Assembly (NCBI RefSeq): GCF_003024805.1
Contig: NZ_PUEC01000019.1
Coordinates: forward strand, 1-64,000
Length of the DNA: 64,000 nt
Source: Duncaniella muris
GTDB lineage: Bacteria > Bacteroidota > Bacteroidia > Bacteroidales > Muribaculaceae
Direction: 5' to 3'
Under the pieces are notes generated by a model. The model searched no databases. It saw only the letters and a program-made list of their open reading frames with translations, and was not told the DNA's origin. Shown in pieces: positions 15,918 to 24,623 of the stretch; position 1 is the stretch's first letter, and every line of letters begins with the position of its first letter. The position numbers and the translations under genes were made by a program.

Positions 15918-18387
15918 ATAGCTCCTCCAGCTCAACAACCCAGCCCCTACCAAATCCATACTTTTGAGTAGTTTCCTGGTACACTTTGAGTACCTTGAAC
16001 CTGGAGCCAGCTCTAAACACAATCTCATCCTCACTGGGATAATAGGAGATCGGCTTTATATTGGCTCCCTTTTTACTCTTGATCACCAGCATAAGGTTAT
16101 CACCAAACATGGTGGTTTTATCTATGTTGGTGGTGGAACTCATCAGAGCCTTATTCACATAGGGAGTGCCAGAGGATAGGCATTTCTGCATATCGGCTAT
16201 ATAGGTTGATAGAAGACCCTCCTCAAACGAGATCCCAGAGAAAACAGTACCCTCATAGCGTGGCAGCTTTTCCAATACAGCGTTTGTTGCCTGGATATAC
16301 TTAGGACATAGCCCATCATAATCCACAACACGCCCATAGGAGGGATCTGGAACGCCATAACTGTAACGATTGATCCACTTGGATCCACGGCTATAGCGGT
16401 TGATCAATCCCAGTTCATCCTCACTAATACCAGTAAGCCTGGAAAATTCAGCGATCTCTGTTTTATTGTAACAGTATTCTGTGAGCTGGAAACGCCCTCC
16501 TACTGGTGTCATAGCGGAATGATTGAGCGGAGCATCCAGATACTCCTCCAGGGCTTTCTGGGCACTCTCAACGGTTTCCCCATTGAGCTTAACCAATCGC
16601 CCTTGCTTTGAGAGATATTTCAAAGCCAGCTCTTTCTTATAGTCTGCCATCCTCATGTAGGCAGCATTGACATTATACGCCCACTGACTACCAGAGGCAG
16701 CCATTTCTGCATTGTAAGCATCCAGGAGCCTTGCCAGCTCCAACTTTTCCTCTGCTGTAGCATAGAGATCAATCACAGATCCATCACCTCCAGCAGTTTT
16801 AGCCAGTTTCGCCAGCCTTGCCTTTTCAATCGCCAGGATCTTAGCGTTACCTCTGGCAGTAATCGCTCGGATCTCGTTTGCAGTCGCTCCCTGGCTTATG
16901 GCATCAGCCAGCTCCGCCTGGATCTCTTTGAGTGGTTTACTCTTGCTCTGGAATCCCAGAACGGTATTAGCATCAGCAATCGCCAACTGGAGATCCTTTT
17001 GAGCCTCCACCTTTGCCAGTTGAGTATTGAGCATCTTAACCATTTCTGGAGAGGTCGGAAACTTGTTTTTATCGGCTACCCATTGAGCCTCAAATTTGAG
17101 TTTCTTTATCTGATAATCCAGATCTCCAGTTGAGATCTTATCCAGAAACGCCTTGTAAGCGTCATAGAGGCTCTGCACGGCACTTTCCCCATACTTGGCT
17201 ACTAATTCCTGGTGGTGTTTCTCCTCTGGCGTAGGAGGCTTTAATATTTGCTCCACCGCCTTTTTGTTATCCTTGATAAAATAGGGCAATGTGCCTTTCT
17301 GCTCCGCCTGGTTGTATCTCTCCTCGTTGGCTTTGATCCAGTCCTGGAATTGATCGGGCATTTCCTCAACGGCTCCTCCAGGGTGAACGGTGCCAGGATC
17401 CTCTCCATCCAGGATCTTATCAACCATATTGCTCACATCCTCTTTGTTTGCCAGTACTGGCACCATGTAGCAACGGCAATTAGGGTGCCAGCCAGTCCAC
17501 TTGAAATCCTTTGGGTAGATCCCTTTCAGATCATCACAAATATCCTCCGTTGGATGATTATTGCTCAACTTGATCTCCACACCGATCACAAAGGGGAGCT
17601 GCTGCCATCTGTCATAATCAGCGGTGCGATATGCAATGTTGGTTTCAGTCCTGGCTAACCTCTGGGCATTTCGGGAGGAGGAGCGATAAACACCCCTCCC
17701 TGGGTGATAGTTTTTGGGGTTATCATCTATCCACTTATAGCCACCACTTTCACTGTCAAATACCCTCCGTTTCCACTTGTAGCCCCAGATCGGAGTGCCA
17801 TCATCGTTTTCACCGATCTTGACACGAAAACGCCTATAAAAGCGATCTGGATCATTGAGGTACTTTTTGATCTTTGAGGCTAACTGGTTTGCTGGTGTGC
17901 CCTCTCCGATAGCCAGATCCAGGCTCATTTCCAGCTCTGATTTATACATACCAGTGTACCTCCAGACTTTCTGAGATAGATCCAGCCCCTCATCACCAGT
18001 TTTCCTGGCAAAGAAAGCATCCATAGCCTCCATGTTGCGCATGAAGAATTTGGCAAAGTGGTGATCCTCGATAGATCCTTTGCCGAAAATGGCTTTAACC
18101 AGAGCATCGTTATTCTCATTTGCCATCAGCCACTCTTTGCCGATCCCCTCTTTGATCGCCTGGTAGGTGCTGCTATACATTGAGCGGAAAAGCGGTGTCA
18201 CCTCATCGCTTAATCCATACTCCGAAAAGGAGAAAGGCTTTCCCTCCTCCAGTTCCACATCTTTTACCAGGTCAATGATCTGTGAGAGCATCCTCTGGTA
18301 TATAGAGCGAACTTTGGCAGCATATCCCTCCGTGCGTTTGAATAGCTGCTTTTGCATCTGGTTAAAGTCCAATTTCGGCATAATCAT
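15916..18387 (-). CDS. Mu F-like minor head protein fused to an ADP-ribosyltransferase-like domain
   Basis: An 823-residue protein. Residues of about 1-310 match the Mu gpF-type head morphogenesis region, including LARTETNIAYRTAD near 244-257 and the HPNCRCYMVP end at 301-310. A long helical linker follows to about 690. The last 115 residues resemble R-S-E ADP-ribosyltransferases: an SSTT element at 750-753 and E786-x-E788 (SEDEIVF) before a FKVLKV strand. The position normally holding the catalytic Arg (VxRG) reads VFSG, with Ser717, so activity is uncertain. Phage head-ART fusions are known and can be injected with DNA. It overlaps the zinc-binding gene by four bases and precedes the portal. 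Confidence 0.82.
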   Translation of the reverse strand: MIMPKLDFNQMQKQLFKRTEGYAAKVRSIYQRMLSQIIDLVKDVELEEGKPFSFSEYGLSDEVTPLFRSMYSSTYQAIKEGIGKEWLMANENNDALVKAIFGKGSIEDHHFAKFFMRNMEAMDAFFARKTGDEGLDLSQKVWRYTGMYKSELEMSLDLAIGEGTPANQLASKIKKYLNDPDRFYRRFRVKIGENDDGTPIWGYKWKRRVFDSESGGYKWIDDNPKNYHPGRGVYRSSSRNAQRLARTETNIAYRTADYDRWQQLPFVIGVEIKLSNNHPTEDICDDLKGIYPKDFKWTGWHPNCRCYMVPVLANKEDVSNMVDKILDGEDPGTVHPGGAVEEMPDQFQDWIKANEERYNQAEQKGTLPYFIKDNKKAVEQILKPPTPEEKHHQELVAKYGESAVQSLYDAYKAFLDKISTGDLDYQIKKLKFEAQWVADKNKFPTSPEMVKMLNTQLAKVEAQKDLQLAIADANTVLGFQSKSKPLKEIQAELADAISQGATANEIRAITARGNAKILAIEKARLAKLAKTAGGDGSVIDLYATAEEKLELARLLDAYNAEMAASGSQWAYNVNAAYMRMADYKKELALKYLSKQGRLVKLNGETVESAQKALEEYLDAPLNHSAMTPVGGRFQLTEYCYNKTEIAEFSRLTGISEDELGLINRYSRGSKWINRYSYGVPDPSYGRVVDYDGLCPKYIQATNAVLEKLPRYEGTVFSGISFEEGLLSTYIADMQKCLSSGTPYVNKALMSSTTNIDKTTMFGDNLMLVIKSKKGANIKPISYYPSEDEIVFRAGSRFKVLKVYQETTQKYGFGRGWVVELEEL

Positions 18388-18557
18388 TTATGGCTAAAAT
18401 GTTCACAATGATCCCTGGTCAGAAACTTGCTATACTTGTGGAAAGAGCATTTGCATAAAATCCAGTGCCCATCCAGAGCCTTGCTGTGAAAGTCGGTAGC
18501 GTGTTTGCAATCCTGGCAAGAGTGCTGGGGTTTGCTCGGTGTTACTTTCTTTGCCAT
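18384..18557 (-). CDS. Small Cys-rich protein between portal and head protein
   Basis: A 57-residue protein too short for most gene finders. It begins MAKKVTPSK and has C-x2-C-K-H (CQDCKH) and a later CKC pair, with a further Cys near the end; this could bind zinc. The ATG shares bases with the portal stop (TGATGG) and its own stop overlaps the head protein start by four bases (ATGA), which strongly supports translation. Function unknown; the CxxCKH unit also appears in the gene at 10076. Confidence 0.65.
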   Translation of the reverse strand: MAKKVTPSKPQHSCQDCKHATDFHSKALDGHWILCKCSFHKYSKFLTRDHCEHFSHK

Positions 18558-19993
18558 CATTCAGCCTCCCCAAAAGCATCCATTTTATTCAGCTCTCTCT
18601 GTTGCTCCAGTTGTTGAGCCATTCGCTCCGCCTCCTCTTGCTTAATACGATCCATTTCAGCCTTAACATCCTTAACCAGATAAGACATTTCCAGGTAGGT
18701 TTCACGGCTCAACGCTCCATCATTGTACTGCTTGGAGAGATCGGCAAGCATTTCACTCACATCATCACCAAACGGTTCCTGGAACTCATGGCGCAACACC
18801 AGGGCATCATATTGAGCCTTGTTGCGATAGTCCAGCACATTCCCCATTATGGCTTTCATAATGGAGGCGTGGCGATTCATGTAGCCATCGTGTTTCTCCT
18901 TGTGTCGCTCCGCCTTGATGACTGCAAGCAACATGATTTTGCGGATAGCCTTAGCCGATAGGTTGCCCAGGCTTTTCATGTTATCAAAATCTATGTTGGG
19001 AGTGAACGACTTGGAGAGGATATGTTTATCCAGACGTTCAAACTGGTTGCGCTTGCTTTCGCTCGCTTGATCCCATGTAAGGTAACGCACATCGCCACCG
19101 TTTTTGAGGATATACAGCTTTGCCTCATCCTCCGCTTTAGGCAGAGAATTAAGGATCTCCGCTGTTGCCACCATCGCTGGGTTGGCAAAGCGATCAATCA
19201 CATCAGCCTCGGTGCTTTCACTATCCTCTATCTTTTCGATCAGAGGTTGAACGCTGGAGTGCTCTGGAACTTGCTCAAAGAGCAACACTGGGATTTTGCC
19301 TACTGGGTTGGGCATAACCAGCACCTCCCATCCCACACTTTCACGCTTGGCACGATAGATTGTATCAGCGGTGTAAATATCCACATGATACACGGTGCGA
19401 TTGCCAGCCTCGGTAAGATAGTAGCCCCAGGCAAATGAGGTCAAACGCTTGTACTGGTCTTTGACGATGTAGATCGTATCTCCGTTTTCGTGGGAAAGGA
19501 GATTGAGGAGGAGCCTGGGGTTGTTATCTTCATCCTTATAGCAATGATAGAGGATCGCAGATACACCCTCCGCTCCAGCAGCACGTTTCGCCTCCCTAAT
19601 AATAGAGTTGAAACGGATCTCCCCCATGAGGTTCTGGTAATAGGAGAAAGCATCATCGGTGCCCTCGGATCCCTGGCTCCATTTCACTGGTCTGCCATAG
19701 AGGAAAACCAGGGCGATCTCATTGATGAAAGGTTGGTAAGGGATAGGAATTTTGTTGCGCTTGCTCCAGCGGAGGAAATTGCCCTTTTTGTCGTACACAG
19801 CACGATCCTCACGCTCCATCACCTTATGAGTGTTGATCTCATATTCCTTGCGGAATTTGGCAGCGGATTCAGAGCGATCACGCATCATAGATAGTGCCCT
19901 GGTTACATCCCTGGATGCAAGCAGCTCGGCAAAAGACTGTTGATAGCCCACAGCAGCCTTGATCTCGTTTTGAATTGCGTTGATTAAACCCAT
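18557..19993 (-). CDS. Portal protein (SPP1 gp6-like)
   Basis: A 478-residue protein following the large terminase, as expected for the portal ring through which DNA is packaged. The sequence is typical of SPP1-type portals: an early helical region, beta-rich middle with TVYHVDIYTADTIYRAKR, and a long helical stem near residues 250-310. The C-terminus is a Gln/Glu-rich coiled coil. It lies 12 bases after the terminase stop and is directly followed by a Mu F-like gene, which is a common order. Confidence 0.85.
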   Translation of the reverse strand: MGLINAIQNEIKAAVGYQQSFAELLASRDVTRALSMMRDRSESAAKFRKEYEINTHKVMEREDRAVYDKKGNFLRWSKRNKIPIPYQPFINEIALVFLYGRPVKWSQGSEGTDDAFSYYQNLMGEIRFNSIIREAKRAAGAEGVSAILYHCYKDEDNNPRLLLNLLSHENGDTIYIVKDQYKRLTSFAWGYYLTEAGNRTVYHVDIYTADTIYRAKRESVGWEVLVMPNPVGKIPVLLFEQVPEHSSVQPLIEKIEDSESTEADVIDRFANPAMVATAEILNSLPKAEDEAKLYILKNGGDVRYLTWDQASESKRNQFERLDKHILSKSFTPNIDFDNMKSLGNLSAKAIRKIMLLAVIKAERHKEKHDGYMNRHASIMKAIMGNVLDYRNKAQYDALVLRHEFQEPFGDDVSEMLADLSKQYNDGALSRETYLEMSYLVKDVKAEMDRIKQEEAERMAQQLEQQRELNKMDAFGEAE

Positions 19994-20005
19994 ATCAGTT
20001 TATTT

Positions 20006-21430
20006 TCAAGTTAAACCTAAAATTTGCTCTATATTGTCGGGGATCTCCACCTCATTGTAATCAAACCAGGATCGCATAAGAAACAGATCCCTCCAGTCTG
20101 GGGAGTGCCCTATATCGTTTTTGATCTCCTCTTTCGGCTTTAGCTGGAGCTTTCCATCACTATCACCTTTCCAGGTTTGCAGTTGTTCCAGCTCACGCAC
20201 GATCTCCTCTCTCTCCGCCTGGCTTACAATATCCTCCTCCATACCTACCTCATTGGCGTTTATATGCTCCGCCAGCTTGTAGCCACATTGAGCCTGGAGG
20301 TTTCTGTAATTCTCTCCAGCCAGAGCAACAGAGTTGTTTACAAAGCCCTGGATCTCGCAATTATCAACCACGCCACCTCCAACGCCATCCTCATCCACAA
20401 TACAGCGATAGTTAGGGATCCTATACTTTTTCTGTTTGTTGATAATCCAGGTTTGAATCTCGGTGGTTGTGCTGGTGGGGAAACTGATCTTTTCAATGAT
20501 AGTCCACCCATCCCAGACCGCCAGCCTCGCATAGTCCGCTCCGAAACGTGCAATATCTCCAGTGATATAGTGTTTACCAGTACGCACGGAGATCTTATTG
20601 CCGAATATAGCACATATAGCATCATAGGAGCATAGGGCATTGGGGTTATCATCGTAATCCCAGTTACCCTTAAACAGTCGCTCAAACTTAACCTTATCAG
20701 AGGTTGATCGCAGACCCTCTATGTAGTCTGGATCTATAAAGGGGTTTTCTTGCACCAGACACGCAACATAGTAGCGATACTCCAGGAGCACCCCAGTTTT
20801 CCAGGGCTTGTAGAAAGTATCATACATCCAGTTCTTTTTGGGGTTACAAGTGATAAAGAGCTTTCGTTTCAATCCCAGCTCTGCATTAAGGCAGCGACCC
20901 ACACGAGTTTTTAGAGTATCATAGGCACCGAAATTAACCTCACCGCCCTCCTCAATCCAGCCACCAGTAAACTCAATGGAGCCATAACGCTCATAGAGCG
21001 GATCACCTGGCTTAAACTGGAGATCCAGAAAGTCAATCCTGGAGCCATTCCAAAACTCAATGTAATTCAGTTGCCCATTGTATTTCCAGAGATCATCTGG
21101 CACACCATACATCTTTGCAACTCGCTTGAACGTGATATAGGTTGATTGGGTGATCCTCTTTAGCTCGGCACGACCAACAAACCATTTAGTACCAGCATAA
21201 CAGAGGCACATAAAAAGCAACCAAACGGCACCAGTCCACGATTTAGCACCACCAGCAGCACCACCATAAAGGATCTCCACATGATCTGAATCGGTCAATA
21301 TCTGGAGAGCCAGAGATTGCTTTTCATGTTTCTTGCCATCTCTGGTGGTGATGAAATCGAAGCATCCACGCCTCCACAATTCCATCTTGACTGCAAGTGC
21401 CATCGGCACTGATACCGCTTTGTTAGCCAT
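20006..21430 (-). CDS. Large terminase subunit
   Basis: A 474-residue packaging motor and nuclease. The Walker A-like segment GGAAGGAKS spans residues 56-64; a Walker B region (FTGGWIEEGG) is near 154-163 and the coupling motif (FITCNPKKN) near 192-200. The RNase H-like nuclease carries acidic motifs at GDIARFGAD (291-299) and VDEDGVGGG (345-353), with a late GHSPDWRD. Length is normal for the family. It overlaps the small terminase gene by eight bases. Confidence 0.93.
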   Translation of the reverse strand: MANKAVSVPMALAVKMELWRRGCFDFITTRDGKKHEKQSLALQILTDSDHVEILYGGAAGGAKSWTGAVWLLFMCLCYAGTKWFVGRAELKRITQSTYITFKRVAKMYGVPDDLWKYNGQLNYIEFWNGSRIDFLDLQFKPGDPLYERYGSIEFTGGWIEEGGEVNFGAYDTLKTRVGRCLNAELGLKRKLFITCNPKKNWMYDTFYKPWKTGVLLEYRYYVACLVQENPFIDPDYIEGLRSTSDKVKFERLFKGNWDYDDNPNALCSYDAICAIFGNKISVRTGKHYITGDIARFGADYARLAVWDGWTIIEKISFPTSTTTEIQTWIINKQKKYRIPNYRCIVDEDGVGGGVVDNCEIQGFVNNSVALAGENYRNLQAQCGYKLAEHINANEVGMEEDIVSQAEREEIVRELEQLQTWKGDSDGKLQLKPKEEIKNDIGHSPDWRDLFLMRSWFDYNEVEIPDNIEQILGLT

Positions 21431-21959
21431 TATTGCCAGCCTTGATCTTTTCCAGGAGCGTGTTGTATTGCATCAGCTCCTCCACAGAAAGAGCTGATAG
21501 ATCAACATCGTTGCTTGTTACCTGGGCATTAATCTCACTTTCGATCGGCTGGGTTGCTTTGCCAAACAGATACTCAATTATCCAGCGGATAGTTGAGCTT
21601 TCACCCTTTGCTGATTCACGGCTTATCGCCTGGGAGAGGACAATAAACACCTGGCTTATCACCTCATCCTTTTTCAGCTTAGGGATCGGCTCCCCATTCT
21701 TGATCTTCTTAACTATCTCCTGGAGATCCTGGTTTAGCTCAACGCTTAGGGCAGTGGCTTGGCGTATATCTACACAGAGCAACGCCTGGAGCAAATCCTG
21801 GATCTGCCCCTGGGAGAAATCGCCATTGGCTGCCAGATCTATCCCATACCGCTTTTTCAGTACGGTGTAGATCTTTGGTTTCCTCCTATTCTCTGGTTGA
21901 TTGTCGGAGGAAAAGCGGTTGCCAATCTTATTTCCAGGTTGAAATAATTTCTTTGCCAT
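21423..21959 (-). CDS. Small terminase subunit
   Basis: A 178-residue protein located directly before the large terminase, overlapping it by eight bases. It has a basic N-terminus (AKKLFQPGNKIGNRFSSDN), helical middle segments and a long C-terminal acidic helix (SALSVEELMQYNTLLEKIK), as expected for a DNA-recognition subunit that recruits the motor. The ATG at 21959 was chosen because the earlier in-frame GTG at 21998 lies inside the operator at 21983-21999. No precise HTH motif can be pointed out by eye. Confidence 0.8.
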   Translation of the reverse strand: MAKKLFQPGNKIGNRFSSDNQPENRRKPKIYTVLKKRYGIDLAANGDFSQGQIQDLLQALLCVDIRQATALSVELNQDLQEIVKKIKNGEPIPKLKKDEVISQVFIVLSQAISRESAKGESSTIRWIIEYLFGKATQPIESEINAQVTSNDVDLSALSVEELMQYNTLLEKIKAGNNG

Positions 21960-21982
21960 TTTTCGTTGTATCTCCGTAGTAA

Positions 21983-21999
21983 CGTGTTTGTCAAACACA
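21983..21999 (-). promoter_or_regulatory. Operator copy 4 before the terminase operon
   Basis: Minus-strand TGTGTTTGACAAACACG is a near-perfect dyad 24 bases upstream of the small terminase ATG. No clean -7/-33 pair is seen; the TGTGTTTG part may itself serve as a weak -7 element. Confidence 0.6.
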
Positions 22000-22011
22000 C
22001 TTTATAGGTAA

Positions 22012-22041
22012 AGAAAATCAGACAGCGTTTCACCGTCTGAT
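22012..22041 (-). terminator. Terminator ending the early minus-strand operon
   Basis: On the minus strand ATCAGAC and GTCTGAT (22035-22041 and 22017-22023) form a stem followed by TTTTCTT. It lies 21 bases after the stop of the gene at 22063 and just before the terminase operator. Confidence 0.75.
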
Positions 22042-22062
22042 CCTCTTTACCTGGTGAACGTA

Positions 22063-22302
22063 TTACTGGGCGTTCTGGGCATTCTCTTTCTCTTGCTCCT
22101 GGTACTTGTTATAATACCAGGCGATCAGATCCTCACCCACATCATCAAAGGCATTCAGCTCATCTGCCAGAGCAACTGCCTTATCTGTTACGCCCATAAT
22201 GAGCTGCTGTTGTCTGGGGGTTGCTGTAAACGCCCCAAACTCTCCGTTTAATTGCTCATGGATCACCTGGATCTCATCAGCAGATAGTTCGATCTTTTTC
22301 AT
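22063..22302 (-). CDS. Hypothetical protein, 79 residues
   Basis: A small helical protein (KKIELSADEIQVIHEQLNG, then LADELNAFDDVGEDLIAWY) with a Gln/Glu/Asn-rich end. It is the last gene of its operon and is followed by a terminator. A DNA-packaging or regulatory role is possible from position only. No motif is recognised. Confidence 0.55.
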   Translation of the reverse strand: MKKIELSADEIQVIHEQLNGEFGAFTATPRQQQLIMGVTDKAVALADELNAFDDVGEDLIAWYYNKYQEQEKENAQNAQ

Positions 22303-22341
22303 AATACTTTACTTTCTATGAATAATTTACAAATTTAACGA

Positions 22342-22962
22342 TTATAGCTTATACTTTCGTGCTATGTTGATCACTCTTTTGGTGTAGCGGTCTGACTTGC
22401 CATGCACAGCTTTGGTTACAGCCTCCGCCCAAAACTCACTTACGTTTGTAGCACCATAAGAGCCATAGCCCTTTTTCTTTTTATCTCCCAGCCATCGGTG
22501 ATAGAGCTGGGTGATCTCTTTCTTAGCACCCCTGGCATTGGCACTACTCATGTGAGCATTCCAGGTTGCGTGTGCCAGCTCATGTGTGATCGTGTGCTGG
22601 AGAGGTGCGTTTGTTCGGTTTTTGAAACCAGTATCGTAGTGCTTGGTTCTCACATCGGATATGATAGCCTTTCGTTTGCGATCAAAGAATTTCTCATTGA
22701 GGAGAATACCAGCACTCTTGCCCTCTCCTCCGATATAGGTTACACCCAGTGCATTCATGCCAGAGAGATCAGCGATCCTTACACTCCTCTCCCTCACACC
22801 CAGCACAGCATGAAATCGGGAAATGCCTTGTTGCAGTTCTTTTGCTACCGATCGGTCATTTATCGTTGATATGGAGCGTGAATTTTTCACAGCCTTAGCG
22901 ACAATGCCAGCATTGGCACCACCACCAGACACATTCACAACTCCGCCAGAATTTCTGCCCAT
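22342..22962 (-). CDS. Putative zinc metallopeptidase
   Basis: A 206-residue protein with H127-E128-L-A-H131 (THELAHATW), the HExxH zinc-peptidase motif, and a downstream ATNVSEFWAEAV segment offering Glu176 or Glu180 as a third ligand. The motif and following acidic residue are typical of small phage and plasmid metallopeptidases. The target is unknown; it lies before the terminase operon, so a head-maturation or host-directed role can be considered. Its stop is not coupled to other genes; its start is one base after the ParB-DUF4417 gene. Confidence 0.7.
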   Translation of the reverse strand: MGRNSGGVVNVSGGGANAGIVAKAVKNSRSISTINDRSVAKELQQGISRFHAVLGVRERSVRIADLSGMNALGVTYIGGEGKSAGILLNEKFFDRKRKAIISDVRTKHYDTGFKNRTNAPLQHTITHELAHATWNAHMSSANARGAKKEITQLYHRWLGDKKKKGYGSYGATNVSEFWAEAVTKAVHGKSDRYTKRVINIARKYKL

Positions 22963-22963
22963 G

Positions 22964-24094
22964 TTATTTCTTTTTGGCGTTTATAAAATCAGTTACATAC
23001 AGCAGCCCATGTTTCCTACAGAACTCCTGGATCTCATCTCCACCGCCATACACGATCAGATTAGGTCTTTCAAGTCCAGAGATCTCCTGGGCTACCTGGA
23101 GATCGGATTTTAAGCTCTCCATCCACCCATCCAGCCCACGGGTAAAAAAGGCGTTATATCCTTTGGGGATCCCCATTTTATTGTATTCAATGAATTTGTG
23201 GGAAACATTGAGATCAGCATAAACTTTGATACCGCACTCCTGGAGGTATCGGCAAAGCCAGCGTTTCTTATAGATCAACTGAATACCCCAGGCGATAGGG
23301 GTTTGATCATGGCAGCTACAATTAGGCTCAACAACCGCCTTGCATCCACTTGTGAGCAACTTGATCGGATCCTTAAAAAGAGCCTCAAAACGATAATCAT
23401 CAACGTAGAAATGATACGTTGTTACATCCTTTCTCAATCGGCTGTTTGCTCCCCAGGGAGATAGAGGCAGCTCCAGGTTTCCAGCTTGCTCCTCCAGTAA
23501 CAGAGTGGGGATCTCAAAGATATTATCGCTCGGATATAGCACATCCTTAAACATTGAGCGATAGAAAGCCTCTTTCTCATCAGCTTCATCATCGGGATCC
23601 TCATCCTCGCTTTCATCATCCGCTGGATCATCATCTGGATCCTCCAGACCATCCTCTTGTTTCGGAGCCTTAGCCTTGCTCTTTTTCGGCTTTTCCTCCT
23701 CCAGGGAAAGATCTGGGATCACAAGTCCTATGGCATCATAATCCACATCTTTGAAAAGATCCTCCGTGTTGAGAATGTTCTGATCCCATTCTCCGTTATT
23801 TATATTCCCTCGGAGGATAATTTCCCTCTCATCCTCTGGAGTTGTATCAATGTAGAGCACGGTTGGCACCTCTTTCAGCTTTAGTTTTTTTGCAGCTTTG
23901 AGCCTTTGGTTGCCATCCAGTACAACCAAAAGCCCATCACGCTCAACGATCGCCAGAGGTCTATGCTCATAGAAACCGTTGATCTTTATAGATTCCACCA
24001 GGCGTTTCATCCCTTTGGGAGTGATACTCCTGGGGTTCTCTGGCAGATTATGGAGATCCGTAACCTTACGCCATTCCAGAGGCTCACTTATCAT
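22964..24094 (-). CDS. ParB/Srx-domain protein with DUF4417-like C-terminal half
   Basis: A 376-residue two-part protein. Residues of about 1-120 form a ParB/sulfiredoxin-like domain with DGNQRLKAAKKL at 60-71. A strongly acidic Asp/Glu linker spans about 145-175. The remaining 200 residues match the pattern of DUF4417 proteins (Cys-containing GCKAVVEPNCSCHDQ, then DLNVSHKFIEYNKMGIP). In this family the domains are often paired, and the role is not established; DNA binding or nucleoside-triphosphate-dependent modification are possibilities. It overlaps the next gene upstream by 11 bases. Confidence 0.75.
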   Translation of the reverse strand: MISEPLEWRKVTDLHNLPENPRSITPKGMKRLVESIKINGFYEHRPLAIVERDGLLVVLDGNQRLKAAKKLKLKEVPTVLYIDTTPEDEREIILRGNINNGEWDQNILNTEDLFKDVDYDAIGLVIPDLSLEEEKPKKSKAKAPKQEDGLEDPDDDPADDESEDEDPDDEADEKEAFYRSMFKDVLYPSDNIFEIPTLLLEEQAGNLELPLSPWGANSRLRKDVTTYHFYVDDYRFEALFKDPIKLLTSGCKAVVEPNCSCHDQTPIAWGIQLIYKKRWLCRYLQECGIKVYADLNVSHKFIEYNKMGIPKGYNAFFTRGLDGWMESLKSDLQVAQEISGLERPNLIVYGGGDEIQEFCRKHGLLYVTDFINAKKK

Positions 24095-24539
24095 CGCTCA
24101 CCTCGCTTTCCTGGCTATCCTTGATCTCATCAACCGTATCAACTGGTGCCATCTTCATGTTATCCACCTCATCCATCACAGCAAACGCCTTGCGTATGAT
24201 CTCCGCCACACGCACAAAGCGATAATGCTTTCTGTTTCCCAGGTAAATCAGACGGCTCCCATCATTCACATCAAAGCCCACGGCATAAAAGCGACCTCTG
24301 TAGTCCAGAGGCAGTCCTATTGAGCCGTAGATATACACCTTATCGGCACTAATCCTGGAGATCGTTGCCGTTCTGTTATACTTTCCATTGAGGAAAATAT
24401 CTACTTGATCTCCCTTTTGGGAGTGGTTCCTGGGGAGGATTTTTACAATATGATCCCCCAGAGTTTCCCTTAACCCTCCCAGCACAAATAACACCATGAG
24501 GATCAGAAAGAGAGAAACAGTAATAATCAGTATATCCAT
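24084..24539 (-). CDS. Membrane-anchored hypothetical protein
   Basis: A 151-residue protein with one N-terminal transmembrane helix (residues about 3-22, ILIITVSLFLILMVLFVLGG), then a soluble beta-rich part with two strand pairs (RTATISRISADKVYIYG). The C-terminus is acidic. It is the first gene after the operator at 24588 and overlaps the ParB-DUF4417 gene. Function unknown. Confidence 0.65.
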   Translation of the reverse strand: MDILIITVSLFLILMVLFVLGGLRETLGDHIVKILPRNHSQKGDQVDIFLNGKYNRTATISRISADKVYIYGSIGLPLDYRGRFYAVGFDVNDGSRLIYLGNRKHYRFVRVAEIIRKAFAVMDEVDNMKMAPVDTVDEIKDSQESEVSDDK

Positions 24540-24570
24540 TGTGAAAAATTTACTCGGTTAATGTATGTTG

Positions 24571-24604
24571 CAAAGATACAAAATAAATGTGTTTGTTGAA
24601 CACA
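24571..24604 (-). promoter_or_regulatory. Promoter and operator copy 5 before the 24539 operon
   Basis: On the minus strand the dyad TGTGTT-N5-AACACA (24588-24604) lies over the -33 region of a TATCTTTG -7 element (24571-24578), 32 bases before the ATG at 24539. A bound protein would block this promoter. The -33 match itself is weak. Confidence 0.65.
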
Positions 24605-24623
24605 TTTTAAGCAGAAAATTCTC

